Source: Lachnospiraceae bacterium
GTDB taxonomy: Bacteria; Bacillota; Clostridia; Lachnospirales; Lachnospiraceae
Direction of reading: 5' to 3'
NCBI GenBank assembly: GCA_024690885.1
Contig: JAILOI010000068.1
Location: forward strand, 1-46,669
DNA length: 46,669 nucleotides
The notes beneath the pieces were generated by a model. The model worked only from the letters and a program-made list of their open reading frames with translations, had not been told where the DNA came from and did no database searches. This document shows, in pieces, positions 8,847 through 17,092 of the stretch (positions are counted from its first letter, which is position 1; each line of letters starts with the position of its first letter). A program made the translations under genes and the position numbers.

Positions 8847-9735
8847 AACCAATCCGACGAAGAAATGTTTCTAACACTTCCCGGTATTCTTGCGGAGAAA
8901 CCTCCGCACTCTGGGCGTGTCCGGCGCCTTTGAACAGATGAATGTACTTCTCTCCTTTGCAGACATCATAAGCGCTTTGGCTGTGGCTGGGAAGGATGAG
9001 ATCATCGGATGCTCCATGCATAAAGAGAATCGGCACTTCATTCCCGACCACATGGTTGAGTGGCTTTACCTTCCAGAAGAAGAATCCATGCAGGATTCCA
9101 TTGCATAAGGAAGCCGTATAGGCCAAAAATCTCGGTAAATGCATATTGGATAACCCATGTTTTAGTACATGCATCAATTCTACAAAGCCACAATCATCTA
9201 CATAGAAATCCACATCAAGCCCGTATTTCATCGATTCTAATATGGTGGCACCGCCAAGGGATTCGCCGTGCAATCCAATGTGCACCTCTTCTCCAAATCT
9301 ACGCCTGGCATCTTCATAAATGGACTTTAGACATTCGCTTTCTTTCAGAGAATAGGTACAGAAAGTTGGCCGATTCATTCCATGTCCACGTTGATCGTAC
9401 AGGATGCAATTCACGTTCATGGTTGCATAAAATTGCAAGTATTTCAGCATTCCCCATCTGGTGTCGGTATATCCATGTACCAAAATCACATACCGATTGG
9501 TTGGAATCTTGGCCGGAAGGAAGGCGCAGTGATAAACATATCCATCAACTCCCGTCACGGTATACCCCTCAAAGTCCTCTGCTTTGAATCGTTGGGTGGC
9601 CGGAGAATGTTCCATTTGCCATGTCCAGGATTCTTCTAACGTCTGCCTGCGTCCATACACCGTAACGTGGGCTAAGTATATGGAGCATAGGAGTATTGCA
9701 AGTAGAAAAACCCCAAGTATTATTGGTCCAATCAT
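8839..9735 (-). CDS. Membrane-anchored alpha/beta hydrolase
   Basis: 298 residues. An N-terminal hydrophobic segment (about 3-25) should anchor it with the catalytic domain outside. Alpha/beta-hydrolase hallmarks: oxyanion HGYTD at 87-91, DQRGHG near 114-119, nucleophile elbow GESLGG with Ser159, acid Asp244 or Asp245 in GASDDLILP, and His273 in GAGHAQS. It resembles the YqkD/Bem46-like serine hydrolases, whose substrates are mostly unknown. It has its own extended -10 promoter and a strong SD (AAGGAGAGGG). No terminator separates its 3' end from that of convergent apbE. Confidence 0.85.
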   Translation of the reverse strand: MIGPIILGVFLLAILLCSIYLAHVTVYGRRQTLEESWTWQMEHSPATQRFKAEDFEGYTVTGVDGYVYHCAFLPAKIPTNRYVILVHGYTDTRWGMLKYLQFYATMNVNCILYDQRGHGMNRPTFCTYSLKESECLKSIYEDARRRFGEEVHIGLHGESLGGATILESMKYGLDVDFYVDDCGFVELMHVLKHGLSNMHLPRFLAYTASLCNGILHGFFFWKVKPLNHVVGNEVPILFMHGASDDLILPSHSQSAYDVCKGEKYIHLFKGAGHAQSAEVSPQEYREVLETFLRRIGFI

Positions 9736-9762
9736 ATTCCCTCTCCTTTTCTACATGCATTT

Positions 9763-9771
9763 ATTGTAGCA
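9763..9771 (-). promoter_or_regulatory. Extended -10 promoter of the alpha/beta hydrolase gene
   Basis: Minus strand TGCTACAAT fits an extended -10 (TG-N-TACAAT). No convincing -35 lies upstream, where the rnf terminator T-tract falls. Transcription would start about 20 bases before the start codon. Confidence 0.5.
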
Positions 9772-9782
9772 TATCTCTTATG

Positions 9783-9821
9783 AAAAAAAGCATGGCAACA
9801 GGAATTCTGCTACCATGCTTT
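9783..9821 (-). terminator. Terminator of the rnf operon
   Basis: The minus-strand RNA forms AAAGCATGG/CCATGCTTT (9813-9821 with 9788-9796), extended inward by a GCAG/CTGT pairing, and is followed by seven T residues. It lies directly after the rnfB stop codon and should end the rnfCDGEAB transcript. Confidence 0.88.
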
Positions 9822-9831
9822 CTCTTTGATT

Positions 9832-10656
9832 TTATGCCTCGAGTGCCGTTGCAACAACCTGCTGTGGGAAAATGACCTTCTTCGGACATTTCTCGGCACA
9901 TACACCGCAACCGGTACACAGGGACTGGTCAATGTGGGCAATGTTATCCGTAATGGTGATGGCACCTTGTGGGCAATTCTTCTCACAAAGGTGACACGCA
10001 ATACATCCGGTTTGACATACCTGCATCACGTCTTTGCCCTTGTCCTTGCTGCTGCATGCAACTGCATAAGACGCTTCATATGGGATGAATTCAATCAAAT
10101 GCTTCGGGCAAACCGCAATACATTTGCCGCAAGCCTTACATGCTTCCTTATCCACTTTTGCAATGCCATCTACAATATGAATGGCATCAAAGGGACATGC
10201 CTGAACGCAGGAACCAAAGCCCATACATCCATAATCGCAAGCCTTCGGGCCTCCACCCGGAACAAAGGCCATTGCAGTACAGTCTTCGACTCCGGTATAG
10301 ACATAGTTGTTTTTGGCTTTTTCGCAGGTGCCGGCACACTTCACGAAGGCAACTTGACGAACGCCTTCTTCTGCTGCGACACCCATGATTTCACCGACCA
10401 ATGCGGCAACGGGCGCACCGCCTACCGGACACTGGTTTACCGGAGCTTCGCCTTTTACAATGGCAGCAGCCAATCCGGAACAGCCGGCATATCCACAACC
10501 TCCACAGTTGTTCCCCGGCAATACTTCTAAGATGGCACTCTCGCGCTCATCAACTTCCACTTTAAACTTTTCAGACGCAAAGCAAAGGAAAAAGCCAATG
10601 AGACAACCTGTGGCGCCGACAATTAACATTGCGAATAAAACACCTGTTATACTCAT
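9832..10656 (-). CDS. rnfB: Rnf complex iron-sulfur subunit RnfB
   Basis: 274 residues. An N-terminal membrane helix is followed by the CGGCGYAGC cluster motif (about 51-59, with a further Cys near 78) and then four ferredoxin-type motifs: CDYGC...CVQACP, CKACGKCIAVCP, CQTGCIACHLCEKNCP and CTGCGVCAEKCP. This gives room for up to five [4Fe-4S] clusters, more than proteobacterial RnfB. It is the likely entry point for electrons from reduced ferredoxin on the cytoplasmic side. It is the last gene of the operon, 12 bases after rnfA, with a strong SD (AAGGAGGG), and is followed by the operon terminator. Confidence 0.95.
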   Translation of the reverse strand: MSITGVLFAMLIVGATGCLIGFFLCFASEKFKVEVDERESAILEVLPGNNCGGCGYAGCSGLAAAIVKGEAPVNQCPVGGAPVAALVGEIMGVAAEEGVRQVAFVKCAGTCEKAKNNYVYTGVEDCTAMAFVPGGGPKACDYGCMGFGSCVQACPFDAIHIVDGIAKVDKEACKACGKCIAVCPKHLIEFIPYEASYAVACSSKDKGKDVMQVCQTGCIACHLCEKNCPQGAITITDNIAHIDQSLCTGCGVCAEKCPKKVIFPQQVVATALEA

Positions 10657-10668
10657 ACGCTTCCCTCC

Positions 10669-11244
10669 TTATATAACACCGGAAAATCCAAAAAAGGCAA
10701 TCGCCATCAATCCGGCAGTTACAAGTACAATTGCAGATCCCTTGAAGGGTTTTGGAATATCGTTGTATTCGATTTTCTCACGGATACCCGCCATAATGAC
10801 AATGGCGATGGTAAATCCAACTGCAGTGGCAAAACCGTTTACCACACCCTCTAAAATATTATAGGAATTGGTAACGTTCTTCAGTGCCACACCCAGTACG
10901 GCACAGTTGGTGGTTATCAAAGGCAAATACACGCCCAGCGCCTGATACAAGGATGGAATGCTTTTCTTTAAAAACATCTCTACAAACTGTACCAAAGCTG
11001 CAATAACCAGAATAAACACGATGGTTTGCAGGTATGCAAATCCGGTTGGTGCCAATACAAACTTATACAACACGCTGGTAACAAAGGAGGCGATGGTAAT
11101 AACGAAAATTACCGCTCCACCCATACCTGCGGCGGTCTCCACCTTCTTGGATACGCCAAGGAAGGGACACAATCCCAAAAACTGACTCAAGATGACGTTG
11201 TTGACGATGGAGGAGCTAATCAGGATAATCAATAATTCTTTCAT
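10669..11244 (-). CDS. rnfA: Rnf complex membrane subunit RnfA
   Basis: 191 residues, six hydrophobic segments. The N-terminal LSQFLGLCPFLGVSKK (about 19-34) carries the conserved cysteine that, with its RnfE counterpart, is thought to hold an intramembrane [2Fe-2S] cluster; NCAVLGVAL near 112-120 is the second inverted-repeat half. RnfA and RnfE are paralogues with opposite topology. The ATG overlaps the rnfE stop as ATGA, and an SD (AAAGGAGAAG) lies in the end of rnfE. Confidence 0.95.
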   Translation of the reverse strand: MKELLIILISSSIVNNVILSQFLGLCPFLGVSKKVETAAGMGGAVIFVITIASFVTSVLYKFVLAPTGFAYLQTIVFILVIAALVQFVEMFLKKSIPSLYQALGVYLPLITTNCAVLGVALKNVTNSYNILEGVVNGFATAVGFTIAIVIMAGIREKIEYNDIPKPFKGSAIVLVTAGLMAIAFFGFSGVI

Positions 11245-11975
11245 TGGTCTTCTCCTTTCTCGTCTACGGTTTTGCCGCTACAAACGGATGCAGAAGCACA
11301 GCCGCTGCAATCCCCAGTCAGACAACCCTGGGCTTTTGCCAAAGGCTTTCCACGGTCTTCTGCCTTCTGACGAATCACATTCATAATCGCAACCAAGATG
11401 GCTAAAACGAAGAACGCACCCGGTGCTAATATAAAGATGGTAATTGGGGTAAATCCCAAAGTGTTGGTGGAGGCATCTGCCAATGGCAATACCTGGTGGC
11501 CAAACATCTGGCCGGCGCCTAGGAGCTCTCTTACCAAACCAATAATCGTTAAACTTAAGGTAAATCCAAGACCCATACCTAGTCCGTCAAAGAGGGATGG
11601 CAATACCGGATTCTTGGATGCGTAGCTTTCTGCACGTCCCAAAATAATACAGTTTACAACAATCAGCGGAATATAGATTCCAAGGGATGCGTACAGGCTT
11701 GGAACAAAGCCTTGTACCAAAAACTGTACGATGGTTACAAAGGATGCAACCACAACGATAAAGGCCGGCATACGTACCCGACTTGGAATGATGTTTCGCA
11801 ACGCGGAAATCAACACGTTGGAGAGGGTCAAAACCACCGTCGTGGAAAGACCCATACCAAGGCCGTTGATGGCGCTGGTGGTAACTGCTAAGGTCGGACA
11901 CATACCAAGCATTAAGACGAAGGTCGGATTTTCTTTGATGATTCCGTTATATAAACGTTCCACATTCTTATTCAT
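11241..11975 (-). CDS. rnfE: Rnf complex membrane subunit RnfE with a cysteine-rich C-terminal tail
   Basis: 244 residues from the ATG at 11975, chosen because GGGAGG lies 8 bases upstream inside the end of rnfG; a GTG three codons earlier has no proper SD. The membrane core contains LGMCPTLAVT (about 22-31) and NCIILGRAE, the RnfE versions of the cluster cysteine motifs. After the last membrane helix there is a soluble tail with four cysteines, about C218, C223, C226 and C232 (C-X4-C-X2-C-X5-C), that is not part of the core fold and could bind metal. It overlaps rnfG by 8 bases and rnfA by 4. Confidence 0.94.
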   Translation of the reverse strand: MNKNVERLYNGIIKENPTFVLMLGMCPTLAVTTSAINGLGMGLSTTVVLTLSNVLISALRNIIPSRVRMPAFIVVVASFVTIVQFLVQGFVPSLYASLGIYIPLIVVNCIILGRAESYASKNPVLPSLFDGLGMGLGFTLSLTIIGLVRELLGAGQMFGHQVLPLADASTNTLGFTPITIFILAPGAFFVLAILVAIMNVIRQKAEDRGKPLAKAQGCLTGDCSGCASASVCSGKTVDEKGEDQ

Positions 11976-12585
11976 TCGCAGCACCTCCCGTCAATTTTTG
12001 AAAGTAGCATACGGCTGCATTAACTCCACCGGTCATTGCGTTTGACGTAATGGTTGCACCGGAAATTGCTTCCACTTCCAGGTCCCCCGCCGGAGCGCTT
12101 TTGGTTACGGTATATGTAGCTGCCGGAATGTTTGCAAACTGGGAAGAAAACTTCTCTTCCGTGGCCTTCATACCAAGACCGGCGGTTTCACTGATGCTGG
12201 TGATGGAATATCCATTAATGTTTCCATCCGTTGTAATTCCAACAGAGAAGGTGATGTCTCCACCATAACCTGCATGAGAAGTCACGGTAATCACATAGCC
12301 GAGTGTTGTACCGGAGGTATCCTTGGCAACGACTACCTGATCAATGTCATCCTCAGTGTAGCCTTCAGACTGTACATAGGAAGATGCTTCTTGGGTATCG
12401 AAGTTTTCTAACGCATCAAAGGTGGTTGCATTTGCAAATACGGTTTGATAAGCCTTCGCCACTGCATCTGCTTCTGCTTTTGCAATTGGTGCTTTGGTGA
12501 TTTCATAAACAAATCCCAAGGCCAAACCGGCAATCAACGTGATTGCAGTCAAAATCATGGCATCTTTGAACAAGGATTGCTTCAT
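11968..12585 (-). CDS. rnfG: Rnf complex flavoprotein subunit RnfG
   Basis: 205 residues. One N-terminal membrane helix (about 8-28), then an exported FMN-binding domain. The flavinylation motif SGATITS at 175-181 has Thr178 as the residue expected to receive FMN by a phosphoester bond, the product of an ApbE enzyme. ETAGLGMKA near 133-141 is the other conserved block. The start overlaps the rnfD stop as ATGA. Apart from the helix the protein lies outside the membrane, where the lipoprotein ApbE encoded nearby can reach it. Confidence 0.95.
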   Translation of the reverse strand: MKQSLFKDAMILTAITLIAGLALGFVYEITKAPIAKAEADAVAKAYQTVFANATTFDALENFDTQEASSYVQSEGYTEDDIDQVVVAKDTSGTTLGYVITVTSHAGYGGDITFSVGITTDGNINGYSITSISETAGLGMKATEEKFSSQFANIPAATYTVTKSAPAGDLEVEAISGATITSNAMTGGVNAAVCYFQKLTGGAANE

Positions 12586-13544
12586 GTCGCATCGCCTCCC
12601 TTCTTTGCCTTTACAATACCAAAGGCACGAGGAACGGTGATTCGTTCAATCAAAGGTACCAGCAAGTTGGAGAAGATGATGGCATAGGATACACCTTCTG
12701 CACTGGCTCCAAAAATACGAAAGATTCCGGTTAAAACACCAAGAACTATACCGAATATGATTTTGCCCATAGGCGTAATCGGTGACGTAACATAATCTGT
12801 CGCCATAAAGAATGCACCAAGGAGCAAACCGCCACCACAAATCTCAATCACAACATAACGAACATCCAGTCCATGACCGCCAAATAACAACACAAACAAT
12901 GCAAAGGACACAATGTAGGTGCCGGGAATGTGCAAATCAATGACACCGGTTAAAATCAGGAAGATGGCGCCGATTAAAATAGCAAACGCACTGGTTTCAC
13001 CAATGGTTCCGGGAATCGTACCTATCATCATACGCATCAGATCCACGCTTCCACCGGCTTTTAAACTGGCCAGTGGTGTTGCAGAAGAAAATACTTCCAC
13101 ATACCCCGGATAATCCGAGAAATTTGTCATATATCCGGTAAAGGAAATCATCAAAAAGCAACGAGCCCCCAACGCCGGATTCATGAAATTCTGTCCCAAA
13201 CCACCGAAAAGCATCTTAACAACCAGAATGGCAAAAATACCACCGAGTACACCGATCCAAAGCGGCAAGGAGCTTGGAAAATTCAACGCTAACAATAAAC
13301 CGGTGACAACCGCACTGAAGTCTCCGATGGTCACCTTCTTGTGCAATAGCTTCTCGTAGGCGAATTCCGTCAAAACACAAGAAGCAACTGTAAATATAAT
13401 TAACAACAGTGCATGTGTTCCGAAATTCCATACGCCAAAACAGGTCGCCGGTAATAGGGCGATGATCACATACAGCATAATGCGTCTGGTATCATCCCGA
13501 CCACGCACGTGTGGCGATGATGTTACATGTAATAAGTCACTCAC
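12582..13544 (-). CDS. rnfD: Rnf complex membrane subunit RnfD
   Basis: 320 residues from a GTG start. GTG at 13544 is preceded by AGAGGGGG at proper spacing; a longer in-frame start at 13589 would overlap rnfC by 29 bases and lacks an SD. Multiple membrane helices; MNPALGARCFLM near 121-132 is conserved. The FMN attachment site is SSATPLAS with Thr156, matching the S-x-A-T pattern of NqrB/RnfD. Together with RnfG it forms the flavin relay and part of the ion path. It ends overlapping rnfG by 4 bases. Confidence 0.94.
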   Translation of the reverse strand: MSDLLHVTSSPHVRGRDDTRRIMLYVIIALLPATCFGVWNFGTHALLLIIFTVASCVLTEFAYEKLLHKKVTIGDFSAVVTGLLLALNFPSSLPLWIGVLGGIFAILVVKMLFGGLGQNFMNPALGARCFLMISFTGYMTNFSDYPGYVEVFSSATPLASLKAGGSVDLMRMMIGTIPGTIGETSAFAILIGAIFLILTGVIDLHIPGTYIVSFALFVLLFGGHGLDVRYVVIEICGGGLLLGAFFMATDYVTSPITPMGKIIFGIVLGVLTGIFRIFGASAEGVSYAIIFSNLLVPLIERITVPRAFGIVKAKKGGDAT

Positions 13545-13560
13545 GATGCATCCCCCTCTC

Positions 13561-14883
13561 TTATTTCTTTCGCTTGTCAGCCAGGACAAGCTTTTTCATG
13601 GTTTTAATGGATTGTGCCAGATGGCGTCTTGCCGGACAGATATAACTACAGCTGCCGCATTCGATACATTCGAGACCATACCACTTCTCGAATTCCGACT
13701 TCTGGCCATGTTCACTGTAATCCGCCAAACGGGAAGGAATCAACTTCTCCGGACAAGCTTCCACGCAGCGTCCGCAATTGATGCAAGCAGTGGTTTCAAA
13801 CTGACTTGCTTCGTCACGTGACATGGCAATCAATGCAGAGGTGGTCTTTGTAATCGGTACATCCAATGAGAACAAAGAAAAGCCCATCATCGGTCCTCCG
13901 GCAATGAGTTTCTCGGCCCCGCCTTCTTTGAGCCCACCGGCCGCTTCTAACAATTCGGCAAAATTGGTGCCAACACAGATTCGGAAATTCTGCGGGTTTA
14001 CCACAGCATCACCGGTTACGGTAAAGTTATGGGTAATCACCGGACGTCCCAATTTGACACCACGATAAATAGAAATCAAAGTTTCTACATTGTCAACGAT
14101 ACAGCCCGCATCTGCAGGAAGCATCTTAGAGTTAATGTCACGACCGGTAACGGCATGAATCAACTGACGCTCACCACCTTGCGGATATTTCGTCATGAGT
14201 GGTTGTACTCTGATGCGTTCTTCGTTTTCCGTCAAAGCACGCAAATGCTCAATACAATCCGGTTTATTATCTTCGATTCCGATAATACCTTGAGCCTTCG
14301 GAAACAAGGAAAGCACAATTTTCATGCCTTCCACCAGAAGTTCGCCCTCTTCCATCATGTTCTTGTAATCTGATGTCAGATAAGGCTCACATTCTGCGCC
14401 GTTGGCGATGATGTATTCAATTTGATCCGGTTCTTTTGGAGACAATTTGACGTGCGTTGGAAATCCGGCTCCTCCCATACCAACAACGCCGGCTTCCTTG
14501 ATTTTGTCGATGATTTGCTCACGAGTCAATGTTGTTACATCGTCTGTGGCGACGTACTCCACCTCTGAAAATGTACCATCATTTTCGATGATAATGGAAT
14601 TGACCATATCTCCTGTTGTTGTCCGGCGTGGTTCAATTGCTTTTACGGTACCGGAAACCGAGGAGAAAATCGAAGCTGATACGAATCCCGATGCTTCCGC
14701 AATCTTCTGCCCCCGCAAAACGGAATCACCCACGGCAACAATTGGTGTCGCAGGTGCTCCAATGTGCTGAGACAGCGGAAATACCAAGTCGCCGGTCGGT
14801 AGATAGTCTACAATCGGCTTCGATTTGGATAGGTCTTTTCCATCATATGGATGGACACCGCCCTGAAAAGTCTTTAGACCCAT
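13561..14883 (-). CDS. rnfC: Rnf complex NADH-interacting subunit RnfC
   Basis: 440 residues. Starts with the typical GLKTFQGGVHP; the nucleotide/FMN-binding glycine loop VVGMGGAGFPTH is near 133-144, the SLBB-like region follows, and two [4Fe-4S] motifs, CINCGRCVEACP (about 368-379) and CIECGSCSYICP (about 407-418), sit near the C-terminus. RnfC is peripheral, holds FMN and exchanges electrons with NAD. It is the first gene of the operon, with an upstream extended -10 promoter and an SD (GTGGGG). The set of six genes is complete, so the organism should be able to couple ferredoxin:NAD oxidoreduction to Na+ or H+ transport. Confidence 0.96.
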   Translation of the reverse strand: MGLKTFQGGVHPYDGKDLSKSKPIVDYLPTGDLVFPLSQHIGAPATPIVAVGDSVLRGQKIAEASGFVSASIFSSVSGTVKAIEPRRTTTGDMVNSIIIENDGTFSEVEYVATDDVTTLTREQIIDKIKEAGVVGMGGAGFPTHVKLSPKEPDQIEYIIANGAECEPYLTSDYKNMMEEGELLVEGMKIVLSLFPKAQGIIGIEDNKPDCIEHLRALTENEERIRVQPLMTKYPQGGERQLIHAVTGRDINSKMLPADAGCIVDNVETLISIYRGVKLGRPVITHNFTVTGDAVVNPQNFRICVGTNFAELLEAAGGLKEGGAEKLIAGGPMMGFSLFSLDVPITKTTSALIAMSRDEASQFETTACINCGRCVEACPEKLIPSRLADYSEHGQKSEFEKWYGLECIECGSCSYICPARRHLAQSIKTMKKLVLADKRKK

Positions 14884-14931
14884 TCACGTTACCCCACTTT
14901 CTTTTCATGAATATTACAAATACTTACCTAA

Positions 14932-14958
14932 AGTATAGCACTTTTTTACATAATCCAA
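14932..14958 (-). promoter_or_regulatory. Probable promoter of the rnf operon
   Basis: Minus strand TGCTATACT (14932-14940) is a near-perfect extended -10. TTGGAT (14953-14958) is the best -35 but with a short 15-base spacer. Transcription would start near 14925, about 40 bases before rnfC. The 229-base divergent region also holds an 8-bp palindrome GTACGTAC (14992-14999), an inverted repeat GTTAG-N6-CTAAC (15011-15026) and a TTGTTAA half-site near 14967-14973. Confidence 0.6.
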
Positions 14959-15082
14959 GTGCAATTTAACAAATTTCTTGTATAATTTTAAGTACGTACC
15001 ATAATTGAAAGTTAGATTATACTAACAACTATAGAAATATATTTTGGGGAAGACAAACATCTCGGATACCAATCAGATTCCA

Positions 15083-15091
15083 TGATATAAT
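15083..15091 (+). promoter_or_regulatory. Extended -10 promoter of the YprB-like nuclease gene
   Basis: TGATATAAT is a consensus extended -10 (TG-N-TATAAT) lying 21 bases before the start codon, which leaves room for the SD AAGGAG. No good -35 is present. Another TATAAT at 14981-14986 on the same strand is an alternative but lacks both TG and -35. Confidence 0.5.
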
Positions 15092-15112
15092 AAGCCGAGA
15101 AAAGGAGTAATT

Positions 15113-16207
15113 ATGAAGACTTGGACTGAACGCGTTCCTTTTGACCGCAACGACATTTCTACGAAAGATGTATTTATAGGTGCCTCAGAAAATTTGATGG
15201 ACTCGCTGTTCTTTGATATTGAAACAACCGGGTTTAAAGCGGAATACTGTTCCATCTACATGATTGGATGCGCAACCTTTGAGGAAGATGCGGCAACCAT
15301 TACCCTCTTTTTTGCAGAAAACAAATATGGGGAAAAAGCGGTGCTGGAAGCCTTTGCCAAACTCCTTGCCACCAAGAAGCAATGTTTTACCTTCAACGGC
15401 AACCGGTTTGATATTCCCTTCATCGAGAAGCGAGCACAGAAGCATCAGCTGGACATCACCCCATCTTCCATGCCTTGTTTTGACCTCTTTTTGTTTGTAA
15501 AGCAGTTCTCCAATCTGTTACAGTTAGAGCACTACAAACAAAAGAGCTTAGAATGTTATCTTGGCATCCAACGGGAAGATTTATACGATGGTGGACAGCT
15601 CATTGAAGTCTATCAGCGATACGCATTGCATCCCAATGCAGAGGATTTGCAACTGTTAAAACAGCACAATTTGGATGATGTGCGGGGAATGCTGAAACTA
15701 CTCCCCCTCTTAAACTTGGGATATATTTACCGGAAGAACAATTACACCATTACGGCGGTGGAAGAAAGCGACAAGGAAATTTTGATACAGGGAACCGTTG
15801 AAAAACCACTGCCAAAGCCCCTGACCCTACGCAAGGACGGTTGTTACCTCACCTATGAAGGGGATGCCTTCCATTGCATCCTATATCCTATCTGCGGCAC
15901 TTTGCGTTACTACTATCCGGATTACAAGAACTACTACTATCTTCCGGAAGAAGACATGATCGTACCAAAGCTGTTGGGCGATACCATCCCCAAGGACAAG
16001 AAGCAACGGGCAACTAAGGAAAATTGCTGTGCCAAGAAAGAAGGCCGCTTCCTGCGTATGCCAACCAACAGTTTATTACAATCGGGATGCAGCCATCTTT
16101 TCCAGGAAAGTTATGGTGACAAGCAACGGTATATGGAATGTAGTAGCGAGGGATTCAACAATGACTGGCTAAATCAATACCTCATTGATTTGATCAAAGA
16201 AAATTAA
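15113..16207 (+). CDS. Ribonuclease H-like (YprB-type) 3'-5' exonuclease domain protein
   Basis: 364 residues. The N-terminal two thirds is a DEDD-type nuclease of the RNase_H_2/YprB family: DIETTG (Asp35, Glu37), FNGNRFDIPF (Asp100) and LDDV (Asp188 or Asp189) supply the acidic metal ligands. The rest (about 215-364) has no motif I recognise, though it is rich in aromatic and cysteine residues. B. subtilis YprB is encoded beside helicase YprA; here there is no helicase neighbour. Likely DNA or RNA 3'-5' exonuclease of unknown target. Monocistronic, with an AAGGAG SD and a bidirectional terminator after it. Confidence 0.82.
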   Translation: MKTWTERVPFDRNDISTKDVFIGASENLMDSLFFDIETTGFKAEYCSIYMIGCATFEEDAATITLFFAENKYGEKAVLEAFAKLLATKKQCFTFNGNRFDIPFIEKRAQKHQLDITPSSMPCFDLFLFVKQFSNLLQLEHYKQKSLECYLGIQREDLYDGGQLIEVYQRYALHPNAEDLQLLKQHNLDDVRGMLKLLPLLNLGYIYRKNNYTITAVEESDKEILIQGTVEKPLPKPLTLRKDGCYLTYEGDAFHCILYPICGTLRYYYPDYKNYYYLPEEDMIVPKLLGDTIPKDKKQRATKENCCAKKEGRFLRMPTNSLLQSGCSHLFQESYGDKQRYMECSSEGFNNDWLNQYLIDLIKEN

Positions 16208-16237
16208 AAAAAGACCACTGCAACTGCAGTGGTCTTT
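16206..16237. terminator. Bidirectional terminator between the nuclease gene and cheR
   Basis: A 13-bp perfect stem, AAAGACCACTGCA (16210-16222) with TGCAGTGGTCTTT (16225-16237), lies between two convergent genes. On the minus strand it is followed by a run of seven T residues, a strong terminator for the operon ending in cheR; on the plus strand the tail is TTTCTATTATT, weaker but usable for the nuclease gene. Confidence 0.88.
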
Positions 16238-16261
16238 CTATTATTCAGGAATAGGTATTAC

Positions 16262-17044
16262 TTATTGCGGATCTTTCTCATAGTAGAAAGATGATCTACG
16301 TTTATAACCGAGATTCTTGTAATCCATGACCTGTTCTGTACTACCGATAAACAAGATGCCATGATGAACCAGAGAATCTGCAAACTTCGCATAAACTTCA
16401 TGCTTCGCTTCTTCGGTAAAGTAGATTAAAACATTACGACATACAATCAAATGATAATCCTTGGGGTATGCATCCCGCAGGAGGTTGTGTTCCTGGAATC
16501 GAACACGACTTTTCACTTGATCGGATATCTGATAAGAGGTATCTCCAATCTTGGTGAAGAATTTCTTCTTCTTGTCGTCCGGAACACCGGCGATACTCTT
16601 CTCAGAATAAATACCGGTCTTCGCCTGGGCGATTACCTGCTTATCTAAATCAGTGGCATAGATGGTAATCTGATTGATATCAATCAAATCAGATAAGGCC
16701 ATTACTAGGGAATATGGCTCATCACCGGTGGAACATGCCGCACTCCAAATCTTCAGGTTCTTACCAAAGTTTTTGATAAGCTCCGGTGCGTATTCCTCGG
16801 TCAATAGCTTCCATTGATCCGGATTCCGATAAAACTCGGAAACATTGATGGTCAAGAAATTAACAAATTCCTCAAACACATTCTTATCACTGGTCAGCAA
16901 TTTGACGTATTCCGGATAAGTCTTGCATTCGTGTTTGGTTACAAGAGAATCGATTCGACGGCGCATCTGTTTTTCTTTGTATGCGCTTAAATCAATCTTT
17001 GTAAGACGTAGTACATCTGATTTAAAACCCTCGTAATTGTCCAT
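16262..17044 (-). CDS. cheR: CheR-type protein-glutamate methyltransferase
   Basis: 260 residues. The N-terminal CheR helical domain (about 1-75) has YKEKQMRRRI and the NVSEFYRNP block; the SAM domain follows with WSAACSTGDEPYSL near 99-112, TDLD near 130-133 and CRNVLIYF near 204-211. It methylates glutamates of chemoreceptors using SAM. No other chemotaxis gene is in the window; it stands at the 3' end of the cmk-ispH-rpsA group, 48 bases after rpsA, with an SD (AAGG) and no promoter I can identify. That suggests a motile organism, or that this orphan methylates something else. Confidence 0.92.
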   Translation of the reverse strand: MDNYEGFKSDVLRLTKIDLSAYKEKQMRRRIDSLVTKHECKTYPEYVKLLTSDKNVFEEFVNFLTINVSEFYRNPDQWKLLTEEYAPELIKNFGKNLKIWSAACSTGDEPYSLVMALSDLIDINQITIYATDLDKQVIAQAKTGIYSEKSIAGVPDDKKKKFFTKIGDTSYQISDQVKSRVRFQEHNLLRDAYPKDYHLIVCRNVLIYFTEEAKHEVYAKFADSLVHHGILFIGSTEQVMDYKNLGYKRRSSFYYEKDPQ

Positions 17045-17092
17045 ACATCCTTACCCCTTTGCTATTATTTTTTTGTAATGAGGGATGCAGAA

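Noticed and set aside
14961-14985. Rex operator at the rnf promoter
   Set aside because: Only one TTGTTAA arm is present; the inverted second arm is absent, so it does not qualify as a site.
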